A DNA stretch of 64,000 nt from Ariolimax columbianus (Eukaryota > Mollusca > Gastropoda > Stylommatophora > Arionidae), in the NCBI GenBank assembly GCA_036924085.1, contig JAVGWX010000009.1, forward strand, positions 64,883,012-64,947,011. Direction: 5' to 3'. Shown here piece after piece: positions 10,976 to 22,453 of this stretch (position 1 is the stretch's first letter; each line of letters begins with the position of its first letter). The translations under genes were made by a program, and so were the position numbers. The notes beneath the pieces were generated by a model. The model made no database searches and was not told where the DNA came from. It was given only the letters and a program-made list of their open reading frames with translations.

Positions 10976-11969
10976 TACGAGGTGTGTTCAAATGAAACCG
11001 GACACAGTGGCTTTATTACACACATATGAAAGTTATATCATCTGGTGTGACATAATTAAATATAGCAATTGTTATAAAGCAAACATGTCATAGGGTTTGT
11101 TAGAAAAAGTCCTTATAGGCATTCAGACACGCATACCACTGCTTGGGTAGACGACGGCAGCCGTCCGAAAAAAATTACTTTGGTTGATCTTTGAACCACT
11201 CGGTCACCGAGGCCATGACGTCTGCATCGGAATCGAGTACCTTAGGAATTTTTTTTTTCAGGATCTGAACAAACGAAAGTCACAATGTTCGCGACATGTG
11301 GACGCGCACTTATGTGCAAAATAATTTATGCGCAAAAGAAACGAATCGTATCCTCTTCGTATAGAAGCAGGTGGTTCAAAAACCTTCCCATGCGTTCTTT
11401 CTTATGGTGGTTAGACAGCAACAGAGGTACCCATTGTGAACAAACCTTCCGATACTTCAGTTTCTTGCTAACCACCATTTGAACTGTCCTTCACGACTCG
11501 AATTCCTCTGCTAGCGAACGTAAGCTCCGGCAACGGTTCACCCGAATTGCTGCATCAATTTTGGCGATGACATCTTCTGACGCAACAATTTGCTCCTGAC
11601 CTGGTCTTGGAAGATCTTTCGTTAACTCACGTCCTTCTTTATACATCGTTGTCCAGTTATTCCCTGTTGTTATCGATACACTTTTATCACCATACACTGC
11701 CTGCATTCTGCGATGAATGTCAACTGGTCAACATCCTTCAGCTGTTAGAAACCAAATCACCGCTCGCTGATCAACTCTGGACGGATTCCGTACCACACCC
11801 TCCATGTTTTCAACGGTCTGCTGAGGAAACTATGAGTCGGAGGATAACGAAATGTTGCAAACTTGACAGTTGGTATGTGCTGTATACACCAGAAGTGACG
11901 TCATTGTGCGCATCCTAATTATGTTCACATGTTGCAATTCGGTCCTTTGTCATTTGAACACGCTCCGTA
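10976..11969 (-). mobile_element. mariner-like element with core deletion
   Basis: The terminal inverted repeats are CGAGGTGTGTTCAAATGA at 10978 and its imperfect complement at about 11950-11967, each bordered by TA, the canonical mariner target duplication. Between them, on the minus strand, lies a broken transposase. At about 990 bp the element is shorter than the 1.3 kb usual for mariners. Confidence 0.8.
11040..11805 (-). pseudogene. mariner transposase remnant lacking DDE core
   Basis: The sense begins at an ATG near 11805. It runs through SRVDQRAVIWFLTAEG (first helix-turn-helix), IHRRMQAVYGDKSVS, a GREL..DLPRPGQ segment like the mariner linker, and AIRVNRC.SLRSLAEEFE (second helix-turn-helix). 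After frameshifts it continues with a KVCSQWVPLLLS segment, and soon after jumps to a C-terminal DVMASVTEWFKDQPK and WYACLNAY. The catalytic block between these parts, including the HDNARPH-type motif, is absent. At least one in-frame stop lies near the start. It is a dead, internally deleted copy; trans-mobilisation is conceivable but not shown. Confidence 0.7.
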
Positions 11970-12365
11970 CATGTTGCACACTGGATGAAAAGAATATGTA
12001 GCTAGTACCTCATGTGAAAAGAATATACGTGTTGCACCACGGATAAGAATAATCGGCCTATTATCATCTTCTATGTATGTCACAGAAGACGACTTAAGAG
12101 GGCTGTGCTTGGGACTAACAACAACCACACCTAAAAAGATAAACACAGCCGTTACAAAATAATCAGCCATTGCTAAAGCTCGTATAGAAACTTCCTGCAA
12201 AGGGACCAGCTGCAGTAAACACACAAAGGAGCGAATACGTGAATGATTGCAAATGCCTGGGTACAGATTTAATTTAAATGGGAGTCAGCTGAAGTGGTAG
12301 ATTCAATACTTCACATTCAAGCTCAAAGATGAATGAGTCCATGTTCTTATACTAAAACCACGTTT
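11970..12365. other. no recognised gene
   Basis: See the possible diverged repeat noted at 10195-10975. The minus frame at 11925-12224 has no recognisable domain. Confidence 0.3.
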
Positions 12366-12394
12366 TTAACACACTTGGCTTCCATATATTTTCT

Positions 12395-12617
12395 TTCTTT
12401 CTTTCTTCTTCTTCTTGTTCTTCTTCTTCGTACGCTGTCAGACGTCAACCTGAATTTTTTCGAAAAAAGCAGCGGTCATTCTGAGGCTGTCGACACTGCC
12501 ATAGAGCTTGTCTAGTGTTGCCACTGGTGATGGCCACATCTGCTTTCTCTGGTCCTCATATGTCGGGCAGTTTTGCAGCAAATGTCCAGCGATCATTTTC
12601 CCGGCACCATGACAAAA
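12395..12617 (-). mobile_element. 5'-truncated LINE 3' end (I/Nimb-like)
   Basis: On the minus strand this covers the last part of the RNase H LINE. TTCTTCTTCTTCGTACGCTG at 12413 is the complement of the (GAA)n tail and terminus. It is followed by complements of the codons for the TAAFF, MWPSP, YEDQR and LLQNCP motifs. Homology stops near 12610 within the Cys/His cluster. It is more diverged than the 29.7 kb copy and closest to the 48.9 kb copy (shared GTCAGACGTCAAC). Confidence 0.8.
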
Positions 12618-12695
12618 ATAAGTTGATACTCTTTACAAGAGATTAATAGACACCATTTTGAAGATGTAATATAGTGTTTGCACTAACCAGTTGAT

Positions 12696-13040
12696 TATGT
12701 TGTTGTCGTTGAATGCCCACAATGAATAGGTTTACTCTCGCGTGCGCCCTGAAATGGATGTTTAGTGGCGGGTTTCAGTAGCTTTCCTGACATCCCGAGT
12801 GAGCTGATGAAGGTGGACCGGGGTCCTCCAGACGGTTGTGCTATGTGTGGCATCATCTGCGTGTCGCTCATAACTACGGGGATCACGTCGATCCCACGCC
12901 TCGTTAGCATAGAACAGTCCGTTTCCAGGGAGGACTATGTAGAAGACGAAATGGGGGTCTTGGGCCGTATATTAAACCTGACCCCGACTAACATGTCTGA
13001 TCAGTATGTTGTGCATGACCAGACTTTAGCCTTCCTTCCC
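12696..13040 (-). repeat. SINE-like family A, full length with target duplication
   Basis: About 345 bp, with tail GTTGTTGTCGTT at the left (CAA-type on the minus strand) and head motif at the right (12980-13030). The flanks AACCAGTTGAT (12685-12695) and AACCAGCTGAT (13041-13051) match at 10 of 11 positions and look like a target-site duplication. This defines both ends of the element independently of the 32.6 kb copy. Confidence 0.8.
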
Positions 13041-13375
13041 AACCAGCTGATCAACCAAATGACAAAAATCGAATGTTTGACAATCATAAAATCACGTTTG
13101 GCTGCACACGTAAACAGTAACAGCTACATTATAAATATTGGATTGTAGGAAACATGGACAATTTTTATTTAAACTCTGAAGATGGAGACATGATGTTCAA
13201 ATGGCGTGCCGTAAATTTGGGGCTAGTGTCATGTCGGACTGTTAGGGTTAAGATAGTTGAAGCACACACAGAAATAGAGGTGTGTCATAGCAGAGGAGTC
13301 CTCGTTTACGTTTATTACGAGAAAAAATTCAAACGATAAACAACTTTTGCCGTATATTTTTGGGGAACTGAGACG
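13041..13375. other. no recognised feature
   Basis: No gene, RNA or repeat family was recognised. Confidence 0.3.
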
Positions 13376-13695
13376 CTAGTCCGGTTATACATAACATTAT
13401 GACCAGTAAGTCGTACCAGAGTCTGGCACAATATACTGACCAACACCTCATGCCTCTTTTATACAGCGGTCACTGGAAACAGACTGTTTTCAAGACATTA
13501 TGGCTAACGAGATGTGGATTGACTTGATCCCCGTAGTAGTGACCGTCACGAAGATGAAGCCAAGCATGGAGAACCACGCTCTACATTCATTAGCATGCTC
13601 GGAATGTGAGAAAAACTACAGAAAACAGCAACTCATCACCTTTTCGAGAGAGTGAAGACACTCATCGTGGTCATTAGACAACGACAAACACAAAA
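13376..13695 (+). repeat. SINE-like family A, diverged copy
   Basis: The head is degraded (GACCAGTAAGTCGTACCAG, ATATACTGACCAACACC). The body blocks GGAAACAGACTGTTTTC, GATCCCCGTAGTAGTGA and GAAGATGAAGCCAAGCATG are clear. The right end is A/C-rich (ACAACGACAAACACAAAA), the expected tail. Confidence 0.7.
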
Positions 13696-14570
13696 ATAAT
13701 GTTTAACAGTAACTTGTTTGTGTGGCTCGCTCAGACAACGCGGTAGCCGCTAATTCATTTTTGCTTTGTGGCCCTTCAAAAATACACTGATCAATTGGTG
13801 GCCATATATTCCACGGTCAGATACAATGGGCCACACGATAATCCAGTCTATGTGAGAAAGGTTGAATTTAATGAAATCTAATACGCTTGTTCTTAAAATA
13901 ATACAATAACAGCGGAGACAATGAAAACGTGCCAAGAAAAACATAAGAACGCCCTGTCGAACCCAGCAGAAAAACAATCAGGTCAGCCGGAGACAACGGA
14001 CACCTTCCTGAAGACATGACTGTAAATACTTGCACTGCGAGTGTGTGCAGTGTTGTTTGTTGGAACGCGTCTCAAGTTAGGGACAACAGAGTTAACTCCC
14101 ATTCTGTCATTTCTGGAAAATCCAGTTACATGGTTTCCCCCGTGTGGATCCAGGAACCATGTAATAAGGAGGACAAATCAGGACCATGTTGTAAAGCTCG
14201 ATTAAAGAGAGTCGTGCAAGGTGCTTGCAAACTCAATAGATTACATTGCTTTAGAAATAACCATTACAAGAACACTCAGTGTTTTGGCATATATTTCTTG
14301 TAATACGATACCTTCAGTAGCGCTTATGCCTTATAAGGCGAGATGGTGAAAACTGAGCACTCCAACACAAAATACTGTGAGAGCTATTTTCATAGATGAA
14401 TATTACAAGTATTATAACAATGCAGCGATTGTACGCAAAGTTAACATCAAAGGCCCTAGAGATGCTCGTGAAAAGAGAAGCTTATAAATAAGAATATTCC
14501 GAAGTTAGGGATAACAAGAGAATTGATGTTCGAAATCAGTTATTAGTTAAAATATTGTGGTCATGCATAG
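13696..14570. other. no recognised gene
   Basis: Short frames such as 13750-13977 (minus) and 14016-14303 (plus) show no known domain and no convincing splice context. Confidence 0.3.
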
Positions 14571-14571
14571 A

Positions 14572-15900
14572 TATAAGAGCGCTCCGAAAGTTATTCTTGT
14601 TATTTTATTTCATAAAAACCATAACAGATAAAAAAAAGAGCACAATAACACCATGTGATACAGCAAGCAATGTCTTGCCTTCAAAAACAACAGTCACCTC
14701 CCTTGGCTACACATTTTCTATAACAACGAACTAGAGCATACATGACGCGCTCGTAAAAATCTGTGCCAACGGAGGTGACCCACTGTTTCACAGTTGATAT
14801 GACTGCGACGTTGCTAGGAAAATGTTGCCTTCCCAGTCTATATGTCATTGGACCGAACAGATGAAAGTCAGAAGGCGCCAAATCCGGCTTATACATTGGG
14901 TGTGGTAGAAAAGTCTAGCCAAGACTGACAATGTGCTCAACGGTCTTCAAACTGGTATGGGGCCTGGCGTTATCGTGTTGCAAAAGACAGGTTGTCTTCT
15001 TCTCTGGCCTGAGCCTGGAAACTCGAGCCTTCGGCTTAGTTAGCGTCACAGTGTAACAGTCAGAGTTGAAGATCTGTCCAGGCTCCAGGAAATCAAGAAG
15101 GATTACCCATTTCCTATCACAAAAGACAGTGCACATCACTTTACACGGTGAGGGTTGTGTCTTGAACGTTTCCTCGATGGGGAATTCACATGTCGTCACT
15201 CAATGAACTGCCGTTTTGACTCAGAATAGTAGAGGGGGCACCGCGTCTCATCATCAGTGATGGTGTGATCCAGAAAACTGTCATCTTCATCCTCGTAATG
15301 GTTTCAGAGGTCACGACAAACTTGCATATAATGTTCTTTATGTTTCTGTGTGAGCATTCGTGGGACCAACCTGGCGCTAACTTTGTCATATTTTTCAACG
15401 TTGCCACCATCGTTTCCAGTACATTGAAGCCGATGCTCAGCTGGGTAGACAGTTACCTGGTCGTAATCCTAGATTTGCGTTGATGTGCTGGTCGAAACGT
15501 TCTTTATTGCGTGGTGTGACAGATGTGCATGGTCGTCCGGAACGTGGCTTGTCTTTCATGCCTCTTTAGCCACTGCTGAAACGCACAACCCACCGGCTCA
15601 ATGTGCTAAGATCCACTGTTTGATCTGAGTAAACGTTCAGAGAGCGTCTATGAATGTCAATTGGTGCAACTGTCTCCGCATGGAGGAATTCAATAACGCA
15701 CCTCTGTTTTTAACGCACTTCCATTGCAGACTTCATTTCGTCGGACTACTCCTCCACTGCCATCTGTCGGACGGAAACACGATTTTACGGACTTTGGCAG
15801 GAAGGTTCAAACTTTACTGACATACTGCTAAAAGTCTACATCTAACGTTGTGGGACATCACAATAAAATAGGAAGTATTACTTTCGGAGTGACCTTCGTA
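14572..15900 (-). mobile_element. mariner-like element, about 1.33 kb
   Basis: Inverted ends are centred on CTCCGAAAGT at 14582 and its complement ACTTTCGGAG at about 15880-15889. Both continue into a T-rich TATTTTATT segment and are bordered by TA. The length equals that of a complete mariner, and a whole (decayed) transposase fills the minus strand. Confidence 0.85.
14660..15765 (-). pseudogene. mariner transposase, decayed
   Basis: Reading down the minus strand from an ATG near 15763: QRCVIEFLHAETVAPIDIHR (first helix-turn-helix), RWVVRFSSG, KDKPRSGRPCTSVTPRN (linker), then ITDDET with a YYSESKRQ segment (first catalytic Asp region) and VFCDRKWVILLDFLEPG. HDNARPHTS (second Asp) and YKPDLAPSDFHLFGP (third Asp) follow, and the C-terminal KQWVTSVGTDFYERV ends it. 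All three acidic motif regions are visible, but they lie in different frames with several stops. It cannot encode an active enzyme. Confidence 0.85.
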
Positions 15901-16039
15901 TCTATACATGACCAAACTATTTTAACTAAAAAATGATAATACTTTGTACAGATACATAGTGAAAATAAAAGTATAGGACACACGTGCAAGAGAAAGACAA
16001 CGATATCAGTGGGAAGATAACAGCAAGAGATAGGCATGA

Positions 16040-16345
16040 GAAAAGCCTGTCAGACAGCCCTAACACAAACTAAAAGTCTGTCAGACAGCCCTAACACAAA
16101 CTAAAAGTATGTCAGACAGCCCTAACACAAACTAAAAGTATGTCAGACAACACTAACACAATCTAAAAGTCTGTCAGACAACACTAACACATACCAAGAG
16201 TCTGTCAGATAGCCTTAACATAAACGAAAAGTCTGTCAGACAGCACTAACACAAACTACAAACCTGTCAGAAAGCACTAACACAAACCAAAAGTATGTCG
16301 GACAGAACTAACACAAACGAAAAGTCTTGTCTGACAGCATATATT
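16040..16345. repeat. 31-bp tandem repeat
   Basis: About nine to ten copies of a unit containing GTCTGTCAGACAG and CTAACACAAACTAAAA. The core CTGTCAGACAG is a short palindrome. Copies differ by point changes, most at the right end. Confidence 0.9.
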
Positions 16346-16349
16346 AATA

Positions 16350-17155
16350 TATAAGTATAGAACTTTGCTTATTTGACCAGTAATACTCTTCTTACCCAAT
16401 ATTGTGGAGAGGGGGGGGGGGCACTCACTAGGAGGACCACAAGTTACAGCTTTCTGTGCGGCCCCCGTGTTTAAGATCTGCCTTATTTTGATACAGAAAT
16501 AAATAGTGAATAACGAGCTCTCTCTCTCTCTCTCTGAGATCGGATTAAGCAGATGTCGCTTCGTGGCTTCATTCCGAATGCATGAAAATGCTCAATCGAC
16601 AGCTCGTCGTGGAAGGAATTAAAGAATTGATCGTCAATGCCACCACACACGACACTAGATGATAAAGATGAAGATAGTATTCATGAAGGTGAAGAAAAAA
16701 TATAGGAAATGACCGACAACGAAGTTTCCTCACGCTCAACAGCTTGAGAAAGTGGATTACGCACTTCTCCAGTCATTGGGCCGATCTCCTGTGAAAATAT
16801 CCCTCTCGCATATATTTTCCCAGTATTTTTTATTTGATTTCCCAGTATTGATTTCTCCAGGGACATCTTCACCGCCAGTGACAACGCTCAAACACCGTCT
16901 ATGCCCACAGACGTTTGATGTGACACCAACGGGAAGGTGAGTGAATCTTGATCATTATACGGGAAATACAGGAAGTATAAGACTAATGTCACAACAAGAC
17001 AAAGAGGTCGTGAGAATTGGGCTATTGTAAGAATGGCCACCTCATCAGAATTAAATGCGCCCCCTCACCTAAAACTCTCTCCATCTCCGTCACCCCCCCC
17101 CCCCTCTTTCTTTTGTCAGTTTTTAACTAGTCAAGTGTATTAGTTGAAACAAATA
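16350..17155. other. no recognised gene; poly-G, (CT)n and poly-C tracts
   Basis: Holds a poly-G tract at about 16412, a (CT)n run at about 16519-16535 and a poly-C run at about 17093-17104. No gene was recognised. Confidence 0.4.
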
Positions 17156-17157
17156 AA

Positions 17158-17475
17158 ACGTTAGTTGTCCATCGCAAGCGATAATGGCGATACCATCAGA
17201 CGGTTTTGTCTTGATGATGTAACTTGCGCTGTATTTAGATTACAGTGTGAAAGCAGCTGCGCTGGTCATCAACCTCACTCTCTGGTCCCGAGCTACCTCG
17301 GGCCAGTGGCAAGACATAAGTCAGGACGACTAAAAGTAATTCAGGATGCAGGCACTCTGGTCCCACATCCTATGAGACCAGGAGTAGTTTGACATCTGCA
17401 GGACTCCAACCCACGCCGTTTCCGTTCATCGTTAAGAGAGGCGAGTGCCTTACCTCTCGACCACAGCTACCCGAA
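17158..17475 (-). repeat. tRNA-like SINE family S1
   Basis: Close in content to 57886-58175: TTGTCCATCGCAAGCGA, TTGATGATGTAACTTGCG, CCTCACTCTCTGGTCCCGAG, then TTCCGTTCATCG and GTGCCTTACCTCTCGACC. On the minus strand the last block is the A-box-like head (GGTCGAGAGGTAAGGCAC). Confidence 0.7.
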
Positions 17476-17562
17476 AAGTGTATCAGTATATACGCAGTCT
17501 ACTAGAGATCATTTTGTTCATATTTCCTTCTTGCGCCTCACCAAACATTAGTTTTCGTTGAT

Positions 17563-17700
17563 ATACTACTTCTTAGTGCGCGTTCATACGTCAACTTAAA
17601 TTCGCTAAAGAGAGCAGAGCTCACTGGTATCTCCGTACAACTTGTCCAGGAGTGGTACTGGTGATAGTTTATGTGCTGTCTCATATCATTGTGTGGACCC
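17563..17700 (-). pseudogene. old LINE 3' terminus (I/Nimb-like)
   Basis: The + strand reads CATACGTCAACTTAAATTCG, then CCAGGAGTGGTACTGGTGAT. This aligns with the terminus of the 48890-49224 copy (CAGACGTCAACTTGAATTTG and GTTGGCACTGGTGATGG). It is short and much decayed. Confidence 0.55.
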
Positions 17701-17749
17701 TATGAGCACAATACAGTTTACTTTATACTCGTTTTGCTAGTCTGTCTTT

Positions 17750-17985
17750 AATGTTTCCTCCACATTTTGTTAATCAGACCCACAGACTGGAACCAGAGTT
17801 TCCTCCACATTTTGTTAATCAGACCCACATACTGGAACCAGAGTTTCCTCCACATTTTGTTAATCAGACCCACAGACTGGAACCAGAGTTTCCTCCACAT
17901 TTTGTTAATCAGACCCACAGACATTAACCAGAGTTTCCTCCACATTTTGTTAATCAGACCCACAGACTCGAACCATAGATTCCAC
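17750..17985. repeat. 45-bp tandem repeat, about 5 copies
   Basis: The unit contains TTTCCTCCACATTTTGTTAA and CAGACCCACAGACTGGAACC. Because 45 is a multiple of three, both strands show a 15-residue periodic open frame. This is a by-product of repeat structure. Confidence 0.95.
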
Positions 17986-17999
17986 CACGGGGTCAAAGG

Positions 18000-19490
18000 T
18001 CCCATTCTGAGAGACTGCAAAGAATATTCATCGGAAAGGAGAGTGAATAAACCATGCTTCTGTAGTAGCTTCTCACAATTTGTTGAATGATCCGATTAGA
18101 TTCTGAATGGATCAATACTATTGTCGTGTCTTGCCTTGGTAGTAAACTGAAAGACTCATCCTCTTTCACTTATCGACGTTTCCATCCAACTTGCATGTCG
18201 TCTTCCAGCTACTCTGAACGCTTACTTCTATCGTGTCTATAAAACGTTCAAAATATTTTATTTGCATTATTTGTTTTCTTTACGTCTCCTTGTTCTTCCT
18301 TATGTACTCAGACCTTCTTTATTTCTTTGAATTGTTCAACCAATATGCAAGGTGCCCATTTTCATTTGCAAATAGTTTTATTTGATCAATAAAGAAACAG
18401 AATAGAAAACTTAGAGACGAGTTAATCTTCATTAGAGAAGCGACAACCACTGAGTGTTTAGTTGGCCGAATATCTCAACTCGTGTCTGCCTTGATGCGAA
18501 GAGCATTCGTTCCCGTAAGATGGTAGTTCCACACCCGATTGTCTATTCTCTCTCTCTCTCTTTCTCCTTCTCCCCCCCCCCCCTCCTTCTTTGGATTTAG
18601 TTTCCAACTGCTGAAAATATGTCTTTTAAATGCGACTATTCCAATTTTGTTCCTTCTTTTTCTTGTCCTTCCTAATAATCGTAATCAGTCATCCTGAGTA
18701 ACTACCTCTTGGGAATTCTGGATTATTAGTGCTGAGTTCTTGTGGGTTTCAGTCCAACCCCAGTCAAAAGCTAGACAAGTGTCTGGCTCCGTCCCTACCA
18801 CAGAGGTGGAGCACGATGCATTCGACGATGTGCAATGTCGAGTGCCGAGCTAAAACAATTTTGAGGAGTCCCTGGCGGGCCTTACCATCTCCACCAACAT
18901 TCGAGGCCCTGAAAGGAGTCACACACACATTATTCCCACCGTCTTTCCGATTTGTATACTATTCCACTTACAAACATGTCTCCGAAATATTGCTTATTCG
19001 TAAATCAAGTGGTGACTACAGACAGGAAATCCAAACGAAACATGGGATGTTTATTTCCCCATAAGATCTACAAGCAAGTGTGAATGAGTCATCATCAAGA
19101 TATATGTCACGTGACGTTGGTGGTGAATTGCCTACATACTCATCTACCCCCATAAGCAGTTCAGTATTGCAGTTGCTCTTTGTTTTCATATAAAATTTGT
19201 CATGCCACCCCATATCTATCTTTCCTTGTCTGTTTCTACTTTTCTTGCCCTCGATATCTCAAGTTCTTTTTTCCTTTGTAATTGCTGCTGTCCTCTTGGC
19301 ACAATGAAGAAGGTATACACCATAGTGAAGGTGTGGCCATAATTATACAATGTGTGCCCTTAGTTATATCAAAAGAAGCACAAAAGTCACTTATTGAATC
19401 GTAGCCAGTACGGCCCTGAATTATGTTTAAAAATTGTTTAAAGAATATTCAAGTTAAACTGTATCTACTGGTATTTATCAAACAATCATG
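18000..19490. other. no recognised gene
   Basis: AT-rich sequence with CT-rich and poly-C tracts near 18545-18590. The frame at 18729-19064 has no recognisable domain. Confidence 0.3.
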
Positions 19491-19494
19491 GGGA

Positions 19495-19690
19495 AAGGAA
19501 ACTAACATTTGGTCAGGCAAAATATACTGATCAGACATGTTAGTCGTAGACAGACAAAATATACTGATCAGACATGTTAGTCGCAGACAGACAAATATAC
19601 TGATCAGACATGTTAGTCGTAGACAGACAAAATATACTGATCAGACATGTTAGTCGTAGACAGACAAAATATACTGATCAGAGATTGGGA
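19495..19690 (+). repeat. 37-bp tandem array from the head of family A
   Basis: It starts like a family A element (GGAAACTAACATTTGGTCAG, compare 32585). It then holds about five copies of a 37-bp unit containing ATATACTGATCAGACATG, TTAGTCGTAGACAGAC. In normal family A elements this motif occurs about twice. The element body is missing to the right. Confidence 0.8.
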
Positions 19691-20264
19691 CTGTGAATAC
19701 AAAGAGACAAAATACTAAGATTAGGAGAATAAATTCAACTAATGATGATCAGGATGTGTTAGAAGATACACTCCTACAAGTTGTCGAATCATTCATACAT
19801 ATAGGTAACAATATGGATAGAGGTGGAGATATAGATAATGATCAAATAAGAAAACAAAAGGCGAGAGGAGCTTTATTTGCTATGGGCAAATTTTTAGGAC
19901 TAAAAGACGGAGAACAAGAAAAAAAAAGGAAAAAGAGACAGAATTTCGTAAATTAGAACTAATGCAGAACATGGAGATTGAAATAGCCTGATAAGATCCC
20001 TAATGTGAGACTATTGGAAAGACCCAGATAAATAACGGTGGAAAGTGATGTGAGAAAAAAGCATTGGAATTAAATTACATTAAGAGAACCAGATTATAGA
20101 ATTACAAGACAGTCTCTGTTCTGGAATCCCCAAAGCCGGAGTGGTAGATACAGAATGTATACACTGAAAAAAGAGCTCGAAACAAATAAATAAGAAACAC
20201 AGAAGAAGTGGGCAGAGCTCAACAGATGACACATGACAGGACAACTTGGTGCATGTATGGTAGG

Positions 20265-20265
<1 letters not shown>
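19690..20265 (+). pseudogene. degenerate LINE C-terminal region
   Basis: The frame at 19693-19956 contains LLQVVESFIHIGNNMDRGG and IRKQKARGALFAM, matching the 'VESFxYLGSxI...IRxRIxKARxAF' segment downstream of the RT domain. Further on, around 20080-20215, another frame reads LREPDYRITRQSLFWNPQ and KKWAELN, the usual end of such proteins. Stops and frameshifts lie between. The catalytic RT domain is absent. Confidence 0.7.
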
Positions 20266-20812
<547 letters not shown>

Positions 20813-20887
20813 TTATTCGACAATGACTTTGTCATTTTCTGTTCTGTGGAAAAAGGCAGTGCTATTATACGAAATAATCACGAGGCA

Positions 20888-20891
20888 TATA

Positions 20892-20967
<76 letters not shown>
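20888..20967. repeat. (TA)n microsatellite
   Basis: About 80 bp of nearly pure TA dinucleotide, 160 bp upstream (in gene sense) of the CaMKI exon. Confidence 0.95.
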
Positions 20968-20970
<3 letters not shown>

Positions 20971-21210
20971 AGGAGAGAGAGAGAGTGTGTGAGAGAGAGA
21001 GATAGAGTGAGAACGAAGAAGAGTGAGAAAATTATGGAAATAACCATTACAGTGAGGGATAAATAGTGAAGATAAGGGAAGGGAAGGGGAGAATATGAAA
21101 AAGATTTAAATAATGCAGACAATGCAGGGACAAAAGAGCAGGAGAAATGACCAAGACCTAGCGAGAACTTGTGAGCTAACCAACGGAGAAAATGTAGGAG
21201 ATAACCAAGG

Positions 21211-21259
<49 letters not shown>

Positions 21260-21640
21260 AGAGAGAGAGTGAGTAAAAAAGGTCATTGTTCAATACGTAA
21301 AACGGGAATCTAAGCGACGAGAGAGAGATAGAGGGTGTGAGAGAGATAGAGAGAGTGAGAGAGAGACTGTATGACATGGAGAAAATCTAATAGATAAACA
21401 AGAGAGCATAAGATAGTAGAAAGAGACATAGAGAAAGAGAATGATAGTTAATCAAGCTAGCTGAAGAGAGTAAAAAGAAAGAATACCGTCCAAAGCATAG
21501 AGATACTCGTACGACTAACCATTTAAAAGGAAAAAAAACGTGAGAGAGCGAGTGAAAGAGAAAGTGTGTCCGAAACAGATATAGAGAAAGCGAGAGAGGG
21601 AAAGTGAGAGAGGGAAAGAGAAAGATAGAGGAAATGAATC
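20968..21640. repeat. GA-rich low-complexity region with (GA)n
   Basis: Purine-rich tract with several (GA)n runs, the longest at about 21212-21257. Serine/leucine-rich minus frames here come from the composition and are not genes. Confidence 0.9.
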
Positions 21641-21727
21641 AGAGATAGACTTGTTTCTAAAGAAAATTAAATGCCAGAAGACAAGTAAACAATTAAACGG
21701 GTCCTGTGCGAGCAAGGGGAATGGGTA

Positions 21728-22346
21728 AACAGGTGGAAATGGTAGACACGTAGAAATGGTAGACACGTGGAAATGGTAGACAGGTGGAAATTGTAGACAG
21801 GTGGAAATGGTAGACAGGTGGAAATTGTAGACAGGTGGAAATGGTAGACGGGTCGAAATGGTAGACCAGTGGAAATGGTAGACACGTGGAAATGGTAGAC
21901 ACGTGGAAATGGTAGACAGGTGGAAATGGTAGACACGTGGAAATGGTAGACACGTGGAAATGGTAGACAAGTAGAAATGGTAGACAGATGGAAATGGTAG
22001 ACAGGTAGAAATGGTAGACAGGTGGAAATGGTAGACACGTGGAAATGGTAGACAGATGGAAATGGTAGACAGGTGGAAATGGTAGACAGGTGGAAATGGT
22101 AGACACGTGGAAATGGTAGACACGTGGAAATGGTAGACACGTGGAAATGGTAGACAAGTAGAAATGGTAGACAGATGGAAATGGTAGACAGGTAGAAATG
22201 GTAGACAGGTGGAAATGGTAGACACGTGGAAATGGTAGACAGATGGAAATGGTAGACAGGTGGAAATGGTAGACAGGTGGAAATGGTAGACAGAGGGAAA
22301 TGGTAGACAGGTGGAAATGGTAGATAGGTGGAAATGGTAGAAATGA
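21728..22346. repeat. 17-bp minisatellite, about 36 copies
   Basis: The unit is GGTGGAAATGGTAGACA with point variants (ACACGTGG, ACAGATGG, ACAAGTAG). The unit length is not a multiple of three and has no stop on the minus strand in any phase. Hence 157-236 residue frames with a 17-residue period (HFHLSTISTCLPF) appear on that strand. Blocks recur: for example, the variant order near 21960-22060 repeats at about 22150-22250. Confidence 0.95.
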
Positions 22347-22453
22347 AGAGATTACCGATTCCCGTTGCTCATGTGTTACGGCTCTGTGCATTCGTAACCT
22401 AGGGATCCTAGGCTCAATTCCGGCGTGGACACATCCTCCATGCCTTGTTCTCT
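22347..22453. other. junction segment with B-box-like sequence
   Basis: Between the 17-bp and 43-bp arrays lies a short unique segment. GGCTCAATTCCGGCG (about 22411) resembles a Pol III B box, so the array may begin at a SINE remnant. This is weak. Confidence 0.3.

Noticed and set aside
20865..21377. Serine/leucine-rich minus frame near the CaMKI exon
   Set aside because: It is a translation of TA and GA microsatellites.
21515..22391. Overlapping 157-236 codon minus frames as secreted repeat proteins
   Set aside because: They are three phases of the 17-bp minisatellite read on its stop-free strand.
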